Position numbers and translations under genes: made by a program. Shown here in pieces: positions 40,908 to 51,568 of a stretch of 64,000 nucleotides of DNA (the stretch's first letter is position 1; each line of letters opens with the position of its first letter). The DNA is from Meira nashicola. Taxonomy: Eukaryota; Basidiomycota; Exobasidiomycetes; Exobasidiales; Brachybasidiaceae. The stretch lies in NCBI GenBank assembly GCA_001600355.1, contig BCJU01000001.1:6324013-6388012 (forward strand). The letters are read 5' to 3'. The notes beneath the pieces are model-generated. The model saw nothing but the letters and a program-made list of their open reading frames with translations. It searched no databases and was not told the DNA's origin.

Positions 40908-42364
40908 TTACTTGAGGAATTTGCCTTGAGCAACAGCTTTTCCGTCTTCCAAGGTACCTTCCCATGCCAAATTCTCTTCAAAGAACTTCTTGTCAGCTGC
41001 ATTGTTGAATGGGTCCAAAGCCTTGACTTCGTAACTTTCCAAATCAGGTGCAACTTCCAAGCATGGCTTGTAGTCCTTTCCTCTGCAAATCACCGTTCCT
41101 GCAATTCGGCTGTTATTGTTCTCTCCATAAACACATCCTGCGCCCATGATGTATTTACGGGATGCTTCCAAACGATCAAAGAATCCAGAAATTTGGTTTG
41201 AGCTCATGAAAGTCATTGTTAATTCTTCATTGTACTTGAAATCAAATCTCCAGATAGAGTATCCTTCTTTGTCAAAGTGCTCATAGAACCATTTCAAAAA
41301 GTCTGGGGTATCCAAGTTGGAGTATTGACGTTTTGCTTCGTCCATAATGAAAGTGCTTGGTGGAAGAGATGCACAAGGATGCTTTGGTGGTGGTGCTGCC
41401 TTGGGAATGTCGTCTTCTTCTTCCTCTTCTACTTCCTTCTTCTTGGGTGCAGCTTTTTCTTTCTTGGGTGCGGCAGCGGCAGGTGCAGCTTTTGGCTTTT
41501 GTTCCTTGACTGGTGGCTTGAATTTAACGTTTTCTTTAGCAAGTTCGACGCCCTTGTAAACGTCCAAAATGACAGGTTGGTTGATGATTGTGTTATAATA
41601 ACGGACAGAGTTGGGGTACTTGTTGCGGAATTCAGGACCCAAAACACGCATGAATGCATGTTGCAAATCACTTGCCAATGTCAAATCAGCCAAAGTGAGA
41701 CGGTGTCCGACCAAGAATGTTTTACTCTTCAAGTAGTTTTCCAAGTAAGTGAATGAACGTTCAAAGTCTGCCCAGCACTTTTGTTCAACGTTCTTGTTAT
41801 ATGTTGCAGGTTCAGCTGTGACGCGCATCAAGTTGAAGAACTTGTTGAAGATTTCTTCGTCAGCCCATGAGATCCATTGTTCGACTTGAGCAGCAGATTC
41901 CTTTGTTGTACCGAGCAACTTAGAGTTGTCAGAGAGACCAGCGACTGAAAACAAAGAAGAGAAGACAGAGTCAATAATCTGATCATCCTAAACTGTTATT
42001 TCTCATAACTAATCAGGGCATTGTGCTAGTGAAATCCTCGACATGAATGATTTAGACAGGGATAACTGTAAAAGTGATAATCTCATCCTACAAAGAACAA
42101 AACAAAAATGTGTGAAAACAATTATAGATACTCACTGTAACGAGCAATTGCACGACCTTCGATCAATGTGAAACCGTCAGAGCCAACGAAAGCGGGAATC
42201 TTTCCCATTGGCCATTGTGCCAAATATTCTGGCTTTTTGCAATCTCCATTTAAAGCTCTTGTTTCGACGAGATCCAAAGATCCGCCATTAATTTTGGCAG
42301 CAGCCAAAGAACGACTAACTTTGGCGTGTTGTTGATAACCGTAGATCTTTCCGAAGGAGACCAT
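40908..42364 (-). CDS. Elongation factor 1B subunit gamma (eEF1B-gamma)
   Basis: A subunit of the guanine-nucleotide exchange complex that recharges eEF1A. Exon 1 (42136-42364) and exon 2 (40908-41944), joined at GTGAGT/TTTCAG, give 421 aa, the normal length. The N-terminal glutathione-S-transferase-like domain covers about residues 1-215 (GRAIARYIAGLSDNSKLLG spans the splice). A Lys/Glu/Ala linker follows (AAPKKEKAAPKKKEVEEEEEDD in the gene, about 225-260). The conserved C-terminal EF1-gamma domain has FLKWFYEHFDKEGYSIWRF and YIMGAGCVYGENNNSRIAG. A decayed copy of its exon 1/intron junction lies at 36308-36385. A CACGTG sits about 205 bp upstream (42570-42575). Confidence 0.94.
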
Positions 42365-42931
42365 ATTGGCGAGAGTTGATAGGATAAATGATGGAGGTTG
42401 CGTAGATGTTTTTCCTTTTTTTCCCAAATCTTCCAAACCTAATGCACAGACTTTTACTGCAGCACTTCTGCGTGGCAAAAATTTGACTTTCTGTAGTCTT
42501 CTCTTGATTTTTTTGAGAATAAAAAATGTGTGCGCGACAGGCTTTAAGGCAGGCTAGTGTTATGCTATCCACGTGCACTTTTCGGTAGTGTCTCCTTTCA
42601 TCATGGTAGAATAATTTGGACCGTTGGAATGTGTCTAGCGTTTCGAGAAGTGCGAGACGCGAGGAAAGGGTTAGGTAGGGCTACCACCATCCTCTCTACG
42701 TAGTACAGCTAGGGGGTGGACATTGTAGTACATGTAGGATCTTTTCGAAGATGTGTGTGTGTGTGTGTGCATGCATTCATTCAATGACTGCTGTGCCAGG
42801 CCTGCTTGAATGAATGCATGGACACTTCTTCTTAAATTCACTAGCGAATTTTTAACTTTTGCACCTCTTATCTCTCATCTTGTTTGAGTGTTGCAAGGAC
42901 TACCATCAGTAGACTTAAACATCACTCCACA
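42365..42931. other. Divergent intergenic region with (GT)n and an inverted repeat
   Basis: It holds the promoters of eEF1B-gamma (minus) and the next gene (plus), a short GT repeat (42752-42769) and a perfect 15-bp inverted repeat (42770-42820). No gene is seen. Confidence 0.55.
42770..42820. repeat. 15-bp perfect inverted repeat, 21-nt spacer
   Basis: CATGCATTCATTCAA (42770-42784) and TTGAATGAATGCATG (42806-42820) are perfect complements around a 21-nt spacer. The left arm abuts a GT microsatellite. Such a structure upstream of a gene may be a regulator site or the remnant of a small foldback element. Confidence 0.85.
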
Positions 42932-44155
42932 ATGCTTCAACCATTGGTGATACAATCAGGATTGGAAACAATTTTAGCAACCAAATCTTCACCTGCAGAT
43001 ATAGCATTGATCGTGTTAAACGAAAGTGGAGCAATCTATGCACAAGCTCATTTAGACGCAATTCAATCAAGCTCGAAAGATCAAGCAGGACCATCAAAAG
43101 TTCAATCATCACCTTCAAAACGAACTCAGAATGAAATTGATCGTCAACAAAGACAGAGACAGCCGGGCTTAGCTTCTCTAATGTCAATCGATGCGGGAAA
43201 TAAATACAAGGATGATAAAAAGCAATCAAAGGATGATGATCAAAGCACGATAAACGCTAATCAAGAACCAATGACGATCAATCTTACTCGTGATGAACGT
43301 GCTCGGGTTTTAGGAGGAACAGCTTGTCAAGCTTGGACTGAAGAAGCAGCTCGAGTAAGACGATTGCGTGCAACTGCAACAGGTAGATTTTCGGCAATTG
43401 CATCTTCAACCGGTCCATCTTTGATGAGTGGAGGCGCTAGCAGTAGTGCGGCAGGATTTGGAGGAGGTTCAAAAATGACGCCTTTGAGCAAGTTTAATGA
43501 GCCAGCCAATAAGACAGCCTCAGCAACAGGAGACGAAGGTGCAGGGAATAACAGCGGTTCTAGAAGCATAAGAACTGCCAATTCTACCACTTCAAATGGA
43601 GATAGGGATGGCGGTGGGAATTATATTGAAGAAGAAGGTGAAGATCAAGAGGGGATTGCGATGCCTATGGCTATCCTTGGAATGCCTTTACAGCCTGAAG
43701 TTGGTGGACCAGGTGTTGCACCTTTGTTACTCGAAGATGAATTAGGAGCAACTCTTGTCTTACCTCTCTTACCCTTAGGTGCACTTTCACCCGAGTCTCA
43801 ATCACCGTCTTCGCCTTATAATCCAGCCCATGCAACTTTACTGTTAGTGCTCTCCACTCGATCGGAAGCAAACAAGCTTACACCTACACAAACAGGTTTA
43901 GCATTGGGCAACAGCACACTTTCGCAAGATGAATGGAATCAGATGCATGATTGTGCACAATCTTTTGCTAGCTTTATCAGTCCTGCTCTTCGTAAAGCAT
44001 TTGGAACACGAGGAGAATTATTACCCGAAGATCATCCTGGAATTGCTGCACCAGGTGGTGGAACGACGATCTTTTCTGATGATCGAGAAAGTTTAGCAAG
44101 CGCAGATATTTCACAAGCTCTGGGAAATCAACAAGCACATGGTCATGAAGTATAA
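42932..44155 (+). CDS. Unknown protein with possible roadblock/LAMTOR2-like core
   Basis: The first ATG (42932) gives 407 aa, single exon. The first 45 residues (MLQPLVIQSGLETILATK; ALIVLNESGAIYAQAH) resemble the start of roadblock/LC7 proteins such as LAMTOR2, with a helix followed by a strand ending in a Gly turn. A later part (about residues 125-150: GGTACQAWTEEAARVRRLRA) could be the second helix. ATLVLPLLPLGAL and ATLLLVLSTRSEA could be the remaining strands. Low-complexity Ser/Gly/Asn inserts separate these pieces. If correct, it would be an expanded Ragulator/EGO-type scaffold protein at the vacuole. This is a weak structural guess; the family is not recognised with certainty. Confidence 0.6.
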   Translation: MLQPLVIQSGLETILATKSSPADIALIVLNESGAIYAQAHLDAIQSSSKDQAGPSKVQSSPSKRTQNEIDRQQRQRQPGLASLMSIDAGNKYKDDKKQSKDDDQSTINANQEPMTINLTRDERARVLGGTACQAWTEEAARVRRLRATATGRFSAIASSTGPSLMSGGASSSAAGFGGGSKMTPLSKFNEPANKTASATGDEGAGNNSGSRSIRTANSTTSNGDRDGGGNYIEEEGEDQEGIAMPMAILGMPLQPEVGGPGVAPLLLEDELGATLVLPLLPLGALSPESQSPSSPYNPAHATLLLVLSTRSEANKLTPTQTGLALGNSTLSQDEWNQMHDCAQSFASFISPALRKAFGTRGELLPEDHPGIAAPGGGTTIFSDDRESLASADISQALGNQQAHGHEV

Positions 44156-44386
44156 TAATTGCGAGACAGGTCATTGTATGTCTTTTCATCATAGATACCC
44201 AAGTCACTGTATAATTTAATAGCATTCATTCTGCAATAGCAACGGTGTGTGTGAGGGCTAAAAGAGTGCAATAGTGAACGCGTGTTAAATTCTCCGCGGA
44301 TAAAATTTCTTGAAAAAAAAATATTGATGTTATGATTTTTTTTTAGTTTAGCTTCATTCTTCTCAACTTGTCACACCCATTCAAAA

Positions 44387-45533
44387 ATGGCGATCAAAGA
44401 GAAGGTAAGAGGATGATATTCGTAGACGTTTAGAATTCCACAAAAGTACTGACATTATACTTTTTTAGTCTTCTGATGTCGATCCTAGATTTGATACGAG
44501 CAAATGGAAGGATACAGCAATGAAAGCCTCCACCTCAAAAGAAGATCTTGATCAACAAGACGAGGATGAGAGCGAGTACTCTGATGAGGATGATGGCGCA
44601 GAGATGGCCGACTCAGAGAACGGGGAGAGCTATTATAATGATGAAGATGATGACGATGACGATGAAGAAGAGGACGACATCGTACAGCCAGCTGATGGAC
44701 CTGTGGTAAAGCCATTATCACGAGAAGAATTGAAAAAGTTTGAAGAAAATCAACGTAAAAAAGGAATAATTTATATTTCTAGAATACCACATGGAATGAC
44801 GGTTGCAAAAGTTCGACATCTTTTAAGTGGTTTTGGAGAAGTTGAAAGAATTTTTTTACAAGATGGACGTGAAAAAGAACGTGGTGAACGTTTAACTGGA
44901 AGAGCATCAAAATCTGCTCATTTTACAGAAGGTTGGATTGAATTTTCAGAAAAAAAAGTTGCAAAAACAGTTGCTGAAATGTTAAATGCTCAACCTATTG
45001 GAGCAGCTTCTGGTGGTAGCGGAGGTGGAAAAGGTGGAAAGAAAGCAGGTGGTAAAATGTCTGCTAGAAGATGGAGAGATGAAGTTTGGACTATGAAATA
45101 TTTAAGTGGATTTAAATGGGGCATGTTGAGCGAACAATTGGCAAACGAACGTGCTTCAAGAGCTTCTAGAGTAAGAGCAGAATTGAGTCAATCTACTTTT
45201 GAACAAAAGGATTATTTGCGCAAAGTGGAAAGAGCCAGAGTCATGCGAGATAAACAAGCTCGATTGGATGCAAAGTTACAAAAGCAACAGCAACAGACTG
45301 ATGCTTCAACAAATACAATATCCCCCAACCAGCCACGACAACATACTTTTAGACAAAGAGAAGCCATCTTGCGAGATGTGCGAGAACAAAGAGATACTAG
45401 CAAGAGAAAAAACGAAGATGGCAACTTAGAGAAAGGGAGACCGCTTAAAACAGCAAAACAGTCTGTACCTTTGACCAATTCAAATGAAGGCAGATCAAGT
45501 GCCTTGCAAGGAGCTATGTCCAAGATCTTTTAA
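44387..45533 (+). CDS. ESF2: Ribosome biogenesis protein Esf2/ABT1
   Basis: Esf2 is a nucleolar RNA-binding protein of the small-subunit processome, needed for early 18S rRNA cleavages. Exon 1 (44387-44404) encodes only MAIKEK. Exon 2 (44469-45533) follows a GTAAGA/TTTTTTAG intron of 64 nt, giving 360 aa. The N-terminus is very acidic (about residues 30-80). The RRM begins KKGIIYISRIPHGM (about residue 102), with the family-typical insert REKERGERLTGRASK. It continues GWIEFSEKKVAK, then RRWRDEVWTMKYLSGFKW, a hallmark of Esf2/ABT1. The C-terminus is basic and helical, typical for a nucleolar protein. Confidence 0.92.
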
Positions 45534-45603
45534 CGATGAAGAGGAAGTTGTTAAATATTGCACATCATTGTACTATAATACATTATGAAAAGAATTATAC
45601 AAA

Positions 45604-47533
45604 TTATTCTATCTCTAATCCGAGCTTTCTCATTTGATCCCTCCATTCTCCTTCTTTGTGTAATTTCTTGATTCGCATTTCATGTCTAGTCTTCTCGTCC
45701 CACCATGGCTTGAATTGATCTTCATCCGTACCCATTTCTCCTGATTCATCATCAACTTCAAACGATGGACCACCGATCACATTGCTCACCCGACTAGCAA
45801 GTTGACGAATCCTTTGAATTTCAAGAGGGCCAACACGTAAGCCTAATCTGAACAATTCCGATTCTCCAATCACTCTAGAAGGTCCACCGCCATTAGCACC
45901 ACTACCATTGCTCGTACTTTGTCCATTTACAGCGTTTGGCCTTCTATCACTTCGAACATAAGTCGGTCCAACTTGATGACTATGCAGAGCTGATTGTTCA
46001 GATACGCCCAAAATTAATTCCAATGCAGATGCTCGATGGTTATAAGAAGGTAAAGCATCCAATGTTGAAAGCGCTCGAATCATACCTTTTGATAGCAGCT
46101 TTGAATCCATCGAATGAACAGAATTGTGCTGATCATTCTCCAAAAGTGAAGTGCGAATGCCTATATCAAGTGCAATCTGACGAAATTGTTCATGATTCAT
46201 TGGTTTTGCATCATGTGCACGTAAAGGGTCCATTAATGCGAATTCGTCAGGTTGCGGCGGTAAAGATAAATCATCAACAGGTCTCAGATCCGGAGATGGT
46301 GGATGATATAATGTTCCTTCCGTTATAGGCAGGCCACCTTTATTCAACGGCTTATTCACCATGATCGGTTGGTCAATATTTGTACCTGTTTCCTTCGGAT
46401 CTCGTTTGATCACTTCGATTAAACCTCTACGTCTTTTTTGTTCTGCAGCATCACCGCTTCTTGTTTCAAATTTGTCCAAATAATTGTTGCGGACAAGGAA
46501 ACGAATCACTTGGGCAACATAATTGATATGTTGTGAAATCTCGTTCCGTAAAAGGGCGCGCAACAGATGTGGGGCCTCAAAAGGATTTGGCGAGGGCGCT
46601 TTGGGACGCTTACGCTTCTTTGATTGCTTTTCTGTAGCATTCAAATCACCAATCTCGTGTCGATGTGAACAATTTTCTCCGTTACGACAAGTTCCTTTTT
46701 GAAAGAAACGACAAAGAGGTTTCGACTTTGATTCGTCCAAATTATATTGGTGGTGTCCAGGCGGCGGTACTTTTGAAGAGATTGCATCCTTTTCCGGATC
46801 TAGATCTGAGCCAGACGAATCAGAATCATCATCCTCGAGAGGTTGTGCAATTTCAACTTTTTGCTCAATTTTGCCTGCGTCATCATCCCCTTCTGAGCTG
46901 GAATCTTCAGATGAATCATCGCTTGAGAAATCATCTTTGGTGTCAGAAGTGGGCTTTGCAGCGAATACTTCTTTACGATTCCTGTGTGATGGTTGAGTAG
47001 GCTTTTCGTCCCAAGATTGCAATGCTTTTTGCTCTACCACAGCCTTGGTTGGCCATCTCTTTTTTCTTTCGGCCAACCATTTTTGAACAAGTTCTGGACT
47101 ATCGAGCTGAATGTTGAGGCCTGGAATTAGCTGACTATGGAAACAGAAAGGGGTCAGCTATTGAACTTTGCGTGTAAATGAAATATACTCACTTTGCCTG
47201 CTCTTCTGCTTCGTCATCCGCCGTTCGCTTACGCGCCCTTCTCGCTTTCTCTTTCCTTTCTTCTTCCAGAATTGGATCAATCTTTTCTAGTTCCGCTACG
47301 CCTCCTTCTGGTAGAAGCAAATGACGATCAGCTCTGTGTAACTTGAGCGATACTTCTGAACTAGAACGCCATTGACACGTTTGAATTCCAAGATTGAAGC
47401 CACAAATAAGGTGACCTGACTTTCCAGCATCTATTCGAGGACCTTTTGTGCTTTCTGGTCTATTCTGACCCATTTGTCTCTGTTCTCTGCCTCCACCCTG
47501 CCATTGTCGATGATTTTGAAAACCTCCTCTCAT
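45604..47533 (-). CDS. NUFIP1-like zinc-finger RNA-binding protein
   Basis: NUFIP1/Rsa1-type proteins help assemble box C/D snoRNPs in the nucleus. Exon 1 (47193-47533) and exon 2 (45604-47134), joined at GTGAGT/CCATAG, give 623 aa. Exon 1 carries a C2H2-like finger (CGFNLGIQTCQW...KLHRADRH, about residues 44-70). Right after the splice comes the NUFIP core, with SPELVQKWLAERKKRWPTK (about 126-144), interrupted in the genome by the intron just upstream. A CCCH finger follows (CRFFQKGTCRNGENCSHRH, about 250). The C-terminal half has LLRALLRNEISQHINYVAQ. Acidic Ser/Asp tracts and an N-terminal Arg/Gly/Gln region suggest RNA and protein contacts. Confidence 0.88.
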
Positions 47534-48046
47534 ATTAAAAATGCAATCATTGTCTTCTTCCTTGATGGTAGCTTGAGTGGAGTAAAAATGTACTTATTTT
47601 CTAAAAAATAAATAATTAACATTTCTCAAAAAAAAAAGTCCCGAACTTGTTGTTAGGCAATTTCGTACTTTTATCCGTCCGAAAGACCGATTGCCAATTT
47701 AGCCGTAAACGCGTCAGGGAAGAAGGGCTGCAGCAAACTATCATTTGAGAAGTATAAGCGGCGCGATAAGCACATTCTTCTTGGTTCCTAAGCTTACAGG
47801 CATCCCCACAACACCGCAACGGATTGAGCATATGCATATTGTCAGTCTATACTTATTAGAGATAAGGTACAACCTGCATGAAAAGGACATTCCTACAATG
47901 ATATATTCAAATCCTCATCTCTCTTTACAACCAATGCACGGGTTGTGGTACACTGCAAGGTAGAGGGATAGTCATCCTTTTGGATTTGACAAGTAACCTT
48001 TCTCGACTAATCCTGATGCCGATCTTGAGATTTGAAGGATATTGTC
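47534..48046. other. Divergent intergenic region
   Basis: The promoters of the NUFIP1-like gene (minus) and a Zn2Cys6 gene (plus). Small frames on both strands have no recognisable content. Confidence 0.5.
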
Positions 48047-50413
48047 ATGACAGATCAAAGGATGTACAAACGAAGTCAGAGACCCACTTGGAGCTGTACA
48101 GAATGCGCAAGAAGGAAGATTAAATGTGATAAAAAGATTCCATGTCAACCTTGCATTAAAAGGAATGCCAGTCATCTTTGTTCTTTAGATCATGAACATT
48201 CAGCAATGGCACAAACACCAATAGGATCTTCTCATACGAATCAATATTCACCTTTTCACTCACAACAAACCGAACTAAAGCCTCTTCATCAACATCCATC
48301 AACTTCAGCAATACCTTTTCCACCTCCAATGCAACATTCTGGACTTGGAAGTAGTTTACAAAATATGGAACTCTACTCACAAGTACAGTCTCTGAATGCT
48401 ACCGTAGCTGATTTGGATCATAGACTACGTATGATGGAACAATATGGTCGACCAAATAGCATGAGTAAAATGTCTCCGCGTACATCTACATACGATCACG
48501 GTAATGAAAACTCGCCAATCTCCGCATCCTCTTCCCGAATAATGCAAGGAAGCCCGACACGTCGTTTTGCACATAAATCGACTTCATCGGAAGGTGTGGC
48601 AGATACTGCTCTGACTTTTGAATATCTCGCTCTTGGCAGAGATCGTCATCGCGGCATTCTAAAGCGGCCGCATGATCATCACAATCAATCAACTCAAACT
48701 GGTTCAGTTTCGCAGACACATGAAAATATACTGAAAGAGCCATTACAAGAGTCACTCTCTCAACGAATACAAGCTGCATTGCTACCACCTAAAGCTCTTG
48801 ACTACGTGCTTACATTCGCAAAAGATGTGATTGCATGGCAACATTCATGTATTCACGTTCCTACATTTCAAAAAGAGTATGAAACATTTCTTACTTTGCA
48901 ACCATCAGATCGTTGGTTATGGGTTGATCCTCTTTGGCTTGGATTATTCTTTGTCATTCAAAGTATTGCCGTTCATCAGATGCCGCAAAATGATGTTGAG
49001 CATATTTGCGGAATCAGTCAACGACCTTTGCCGGGAATACTATTGGAAGCTGCTGTTAAATGTCTCGAAGCTGGCAACTATTTATCCGAACCCAGTCTCT
49101 ATACATGTCAAGCTTTAGCTATATTGTGCGTAACCGGACACAATGTTGCAGATTCTAATCTGTTGAGCACATACTTAGCTATCGGCATCAAAACGGCGCA
49201 AATGCTCAACTTACATCATTTAGCTGGCGAATCAGCACGAGTTGAAGCTCTTTTATATTCTGAAGGTGGAGAGATTAAGGATAATTCACCCGATTGGCGC
49301 TCACGAATCATTCGATTGGAAGTCGGCAAGCGAATTTGGTGGTCTCTCGTTCAACAAGATTATTTGGCATTGCCGTTTTGTGGATCTTCTATGATCAATC
49401 CTCGCCATCATGATACCCCTCTGCCCGTCAACGTTCATGATGATGAGCTAGATCGCGGACATTTACGATTAAAGTATGATGAATCCGATCTTACGCTCGT
49501 TCAAAAGCTTAGGCTGACGGCAAAGATGGCCCAGATAGTATACATCTTCTTTGATCAATTACCACATCGTCAAGGAGGAGAAGCTAGACTTGAAGATCAC
49601 GTACAACCTTACGAGACTCAATTATTGGAACTTCTACCTTCCACCCAACCTAAATCTCCGTTCCCTTCTCTAAAATTCGGATTAGCTCTAAGGCGTTATA
49701 TCAATATTGGAGTTTCACATAAAATTCTTGTTCTTCATCGAGCATTTTGTTCTTTGAATCCTAGTCCGAGCGCATCACAAATTCAAGCATCACAAGGAAG
49801 ATGCGTGGAAGCAGCTCGCCAAGTTCTTGAGCATGTACGTGCCATCAATCCTTCAGGAAGGCCCGAAGGTCAGGTAGGTACGATGTGGACGATCTCTTAC
49901 CAAGCTGTTGCAGCTGCAATTGTGATTGTATTATCTCATTTTGGAGACAAGAGCAAAGAAGTGGAGTTGAACGGACGCCAGAATCAAACAGCAATGACTG
50001 CTACCCGACAAGAAGCAGCGGAAGCGAGAGAAGTTTTGTTGAGTTTGTCGTATCGCAGTACGATCGCACATCGAGGTTTACAATTGTTGGATGAATTGAT
50101 GCAAAATTTTGAAGAAGCAGGACGTCAAAGCAATGGGGTGAAAAGAGTGAATGATGAACAAATGAATGTCAATCAACAAATCGAAGATGGATCACCGACA
50201 AAACGAGCAAGAAATGAAGAACAATATGCCCATTCAGCAACACAAACGCCAAGTAATGGCTTGAATATTGAATCGTTGTCTAACGTAAACGTAAATCCAG
50301 CTTTGGCTAATTTGGATATTGAATGGGATGTTGCGAGCGTTTTGCAATCTATGCCAGATGTTTCAAAACTTTTTGATGGTAGTATGGGTAATCCTTTTGG
50401 ATCTTTTGCATGA
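48047..50413 (+). CDS. Zn2Cys6 transcription factor with fungal-specific domain, 788 aa
   Basis: A nuclear regulator. The zinc cluster lies right at the N-terminus (C17, C20, C27, C33, C36, C45; WSCTECARRKIKCDKK). A linker and a possible coiled dimer region follow (LQNMELYSQVQSLNATVADL). The large fungal-specific transcription factor domain covers about residues 255-560 (WLWVDPLWLGLFFVIQSIAV; ALAILCVTGHN; GKRIWWSLVQQDYLA). The ATG at 48047 starts a single exon. The C-terminus has a nuclear-type basic patch (PTKRARNEEQ) and an acidic, hydrophobic end (VASVLQSMPDVSKLFDG) that may activate transcription. Targets are not deducible. Confidence 0.9.
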   Translation: MTDQRMYKRSQRPTWSCTECARRKIKCDKKIPCQPCIKRNASHLCSLDHEHSAMAQTPIGSSHTNQYSPFHSQQTELKPLHQHPSTSAIPFPPPMQHSGLGSSLQNMELYSQVQSLNATVADLDHRLRMMEQYGRPNSMSKMSPRTSTYDHGNENSPISASSSRIMQGSPTRRFAHKSTSSEGVADTALTFEYLALGRDRHRGILKRPHDHHNQSTQTGSVSQTHENILKEPLQESLSQRIQAALLPPKALDYVLTFAKDVIAWQHSCIHVPTFQKEYETFLTLQPSDRWLWVDPLWLGLFFVIQSIAVHQMPQNDVEHICGISQRPLPGILLEAAVKCLEAGNYLSEPSLYTCQALAILCVTGHNVADSNLLSTYLAIGIKTAQMLNLHHLAGESARVEALLYSEGGEIKDNSPDWRSRIIRLEVGKRIWWSLVQQDYLALPFCGSSMINPRHHDTPLPVNVHDDELDRGHLRLKYDESDLTLVQKLRLTAKMAQIVYIFFDQLPHRQGGEARLEDHVQPYETQLLELLPSTQPKSPFPSLKFGLALRRYINIGVSHKILVLHRAFCSLNPSPSASQIQASQGRCVEAARQVLEHVRAINPSGRPEGQVGTMWTISYQAVAAAIVIVLSHFGDKSKEVELNGRQNQTAMTATRQEAAEAREVLLSLSYRSTIAHRGLQLLDELMQNFEEAGRQSNGVKRVNDEQMNVNQQIEDGSPTKRARNEEQYAHSATQTPSNGLNIESLSNVNVNPALANLDIEWDVASVLQSMPDVSKLFDGSMGNPFGSFA

Positions 50414-50789
50414 TTTGTCAGTTGTACAAATATTATCTCACCACCACTTTTAATTTGTATTATAACTTTTTGTCCTATCAAATGTACATCTTTATATTGT
50501 TACAAACAACAAGTTGAGAAAAAAAGCACAGAATGATGGAGAGCAAAGTTGATTCGCATGTATGCACTGTAACTGGCAAACTCACATAATTTCCTTCCCG
50601 CACCACGCAAAACCACTAAAGTTCGGATGACGTGCTTTTCGGCGAACGCTTGGCAGAGTGTGTGCATGGGCGTGCGTGGGCGTGTATAGATTTATGTTAT
50701 GCACGGTCGGGAAGAAATTAGAAGAATGATGTATTTCTTCTTCTTTCCTTTACGACAAAACATTCATACACATACAAAGATCCACCAAA
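50414..50789. other. Intergenic upstream of APS kinase
   Basis: No gene. A GT/GC-rich patch (about 50656-50688, repeating GGGCGTG) precedes the promoter. No CACGTG is present; the closest is GACGTG near 50629. Confidence 0.5.
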
Positions 50790-51482
50790 ATGGCAACCAA
50801 TATCACATTTCACGAAGGACATGTTACTTATGATGAAAGATGTTCACTTTTAGAACAAAAAGGTGCAACTCTTTGGTTAACAGGTTTATCGGCAAGTGGT
50901 AAATCAACAATTGCAACTGCATTAGAACAACATCTTTTACATCAAAAAGTTGCTGCTTTTCGTTTAGATGGTGATAATGTTCGATTTGGTTTGAATAAAG
51001 ATTTAGGTTTTAGTCCTAAAGATCGTGAAGAGAATATCAGACGTATTGCAGAAGTGAGTTTGAAAGGACAATAACAGACAAATTTTCTTACAAGCAAAGC
51101 TGACCTTTGCTATCATTCTTTCATTCATCATCAGGTCTCTGTCTTATTCGCCTCTTCTTCCGCACTCACAATCGCTTCATTTATCTCACCTTACAAAGCA
51201 GATCGTGATTTAGCACGTAAATTACACGCCGAATTCAAGCCTTCTTTGCCTTTCATTGAAGTTTTTGTTGATGCATCCGTTGAAGAATGTGAAAAAAGAG
51301 ATCCAAAAGGATTATACAAAAAAGCAAGAGCAGGTGAAATTAAAGAATTCACAGGTATCTCTGCTCCATACGAAGCACCTGAAAAGCCAGAAATTCATAT
51401 CAACGCTGATAAAACTTCAATTGAAGACAGCGTCAAATTGATCACTGAATATCTCATCAAGCAAGGTCTTATCAAAGCTTAA
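50790..51482 (+). CDS. Adenylylsulfate (APS) kinase
   Basis: It phosphorylates APS to PAPS, the second step of sulfate activation, feeding sulfite and cysteine/methionine synthesis. Exons 50790-51053 and 51135-51482, joined at GTGAGT/CATCAG, give 203 aa, the usual size for a stand-alone enzyme. The P-loop is [11 protein letters not shown] (about residues 32-42). [26 protein letters not shown] (about 59-84) binds [13 protein letters not shown] and [26 protein letters not shown] follow, as in all family members. [18 protein letters not shown] completes the substrate lid. The Cbf1 homologue 41 kb to the left is a candidate regulator by analogy with yeast. Confidence 0.96.
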
Positions 51483-51568
51483 AAATATGCCATACGATCC
51501 GGATTGCAACACTCATACAAGGATGTAAATGATATAGAATGGATTTCACAGTAGTAAAATTGCATTTA

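Noticed and set aside
50414..50789. Cbf1 site in front of APS kinase
   Set aside because: Only GACGTG is present, not CACGTG, so direct regulation is not supported here.
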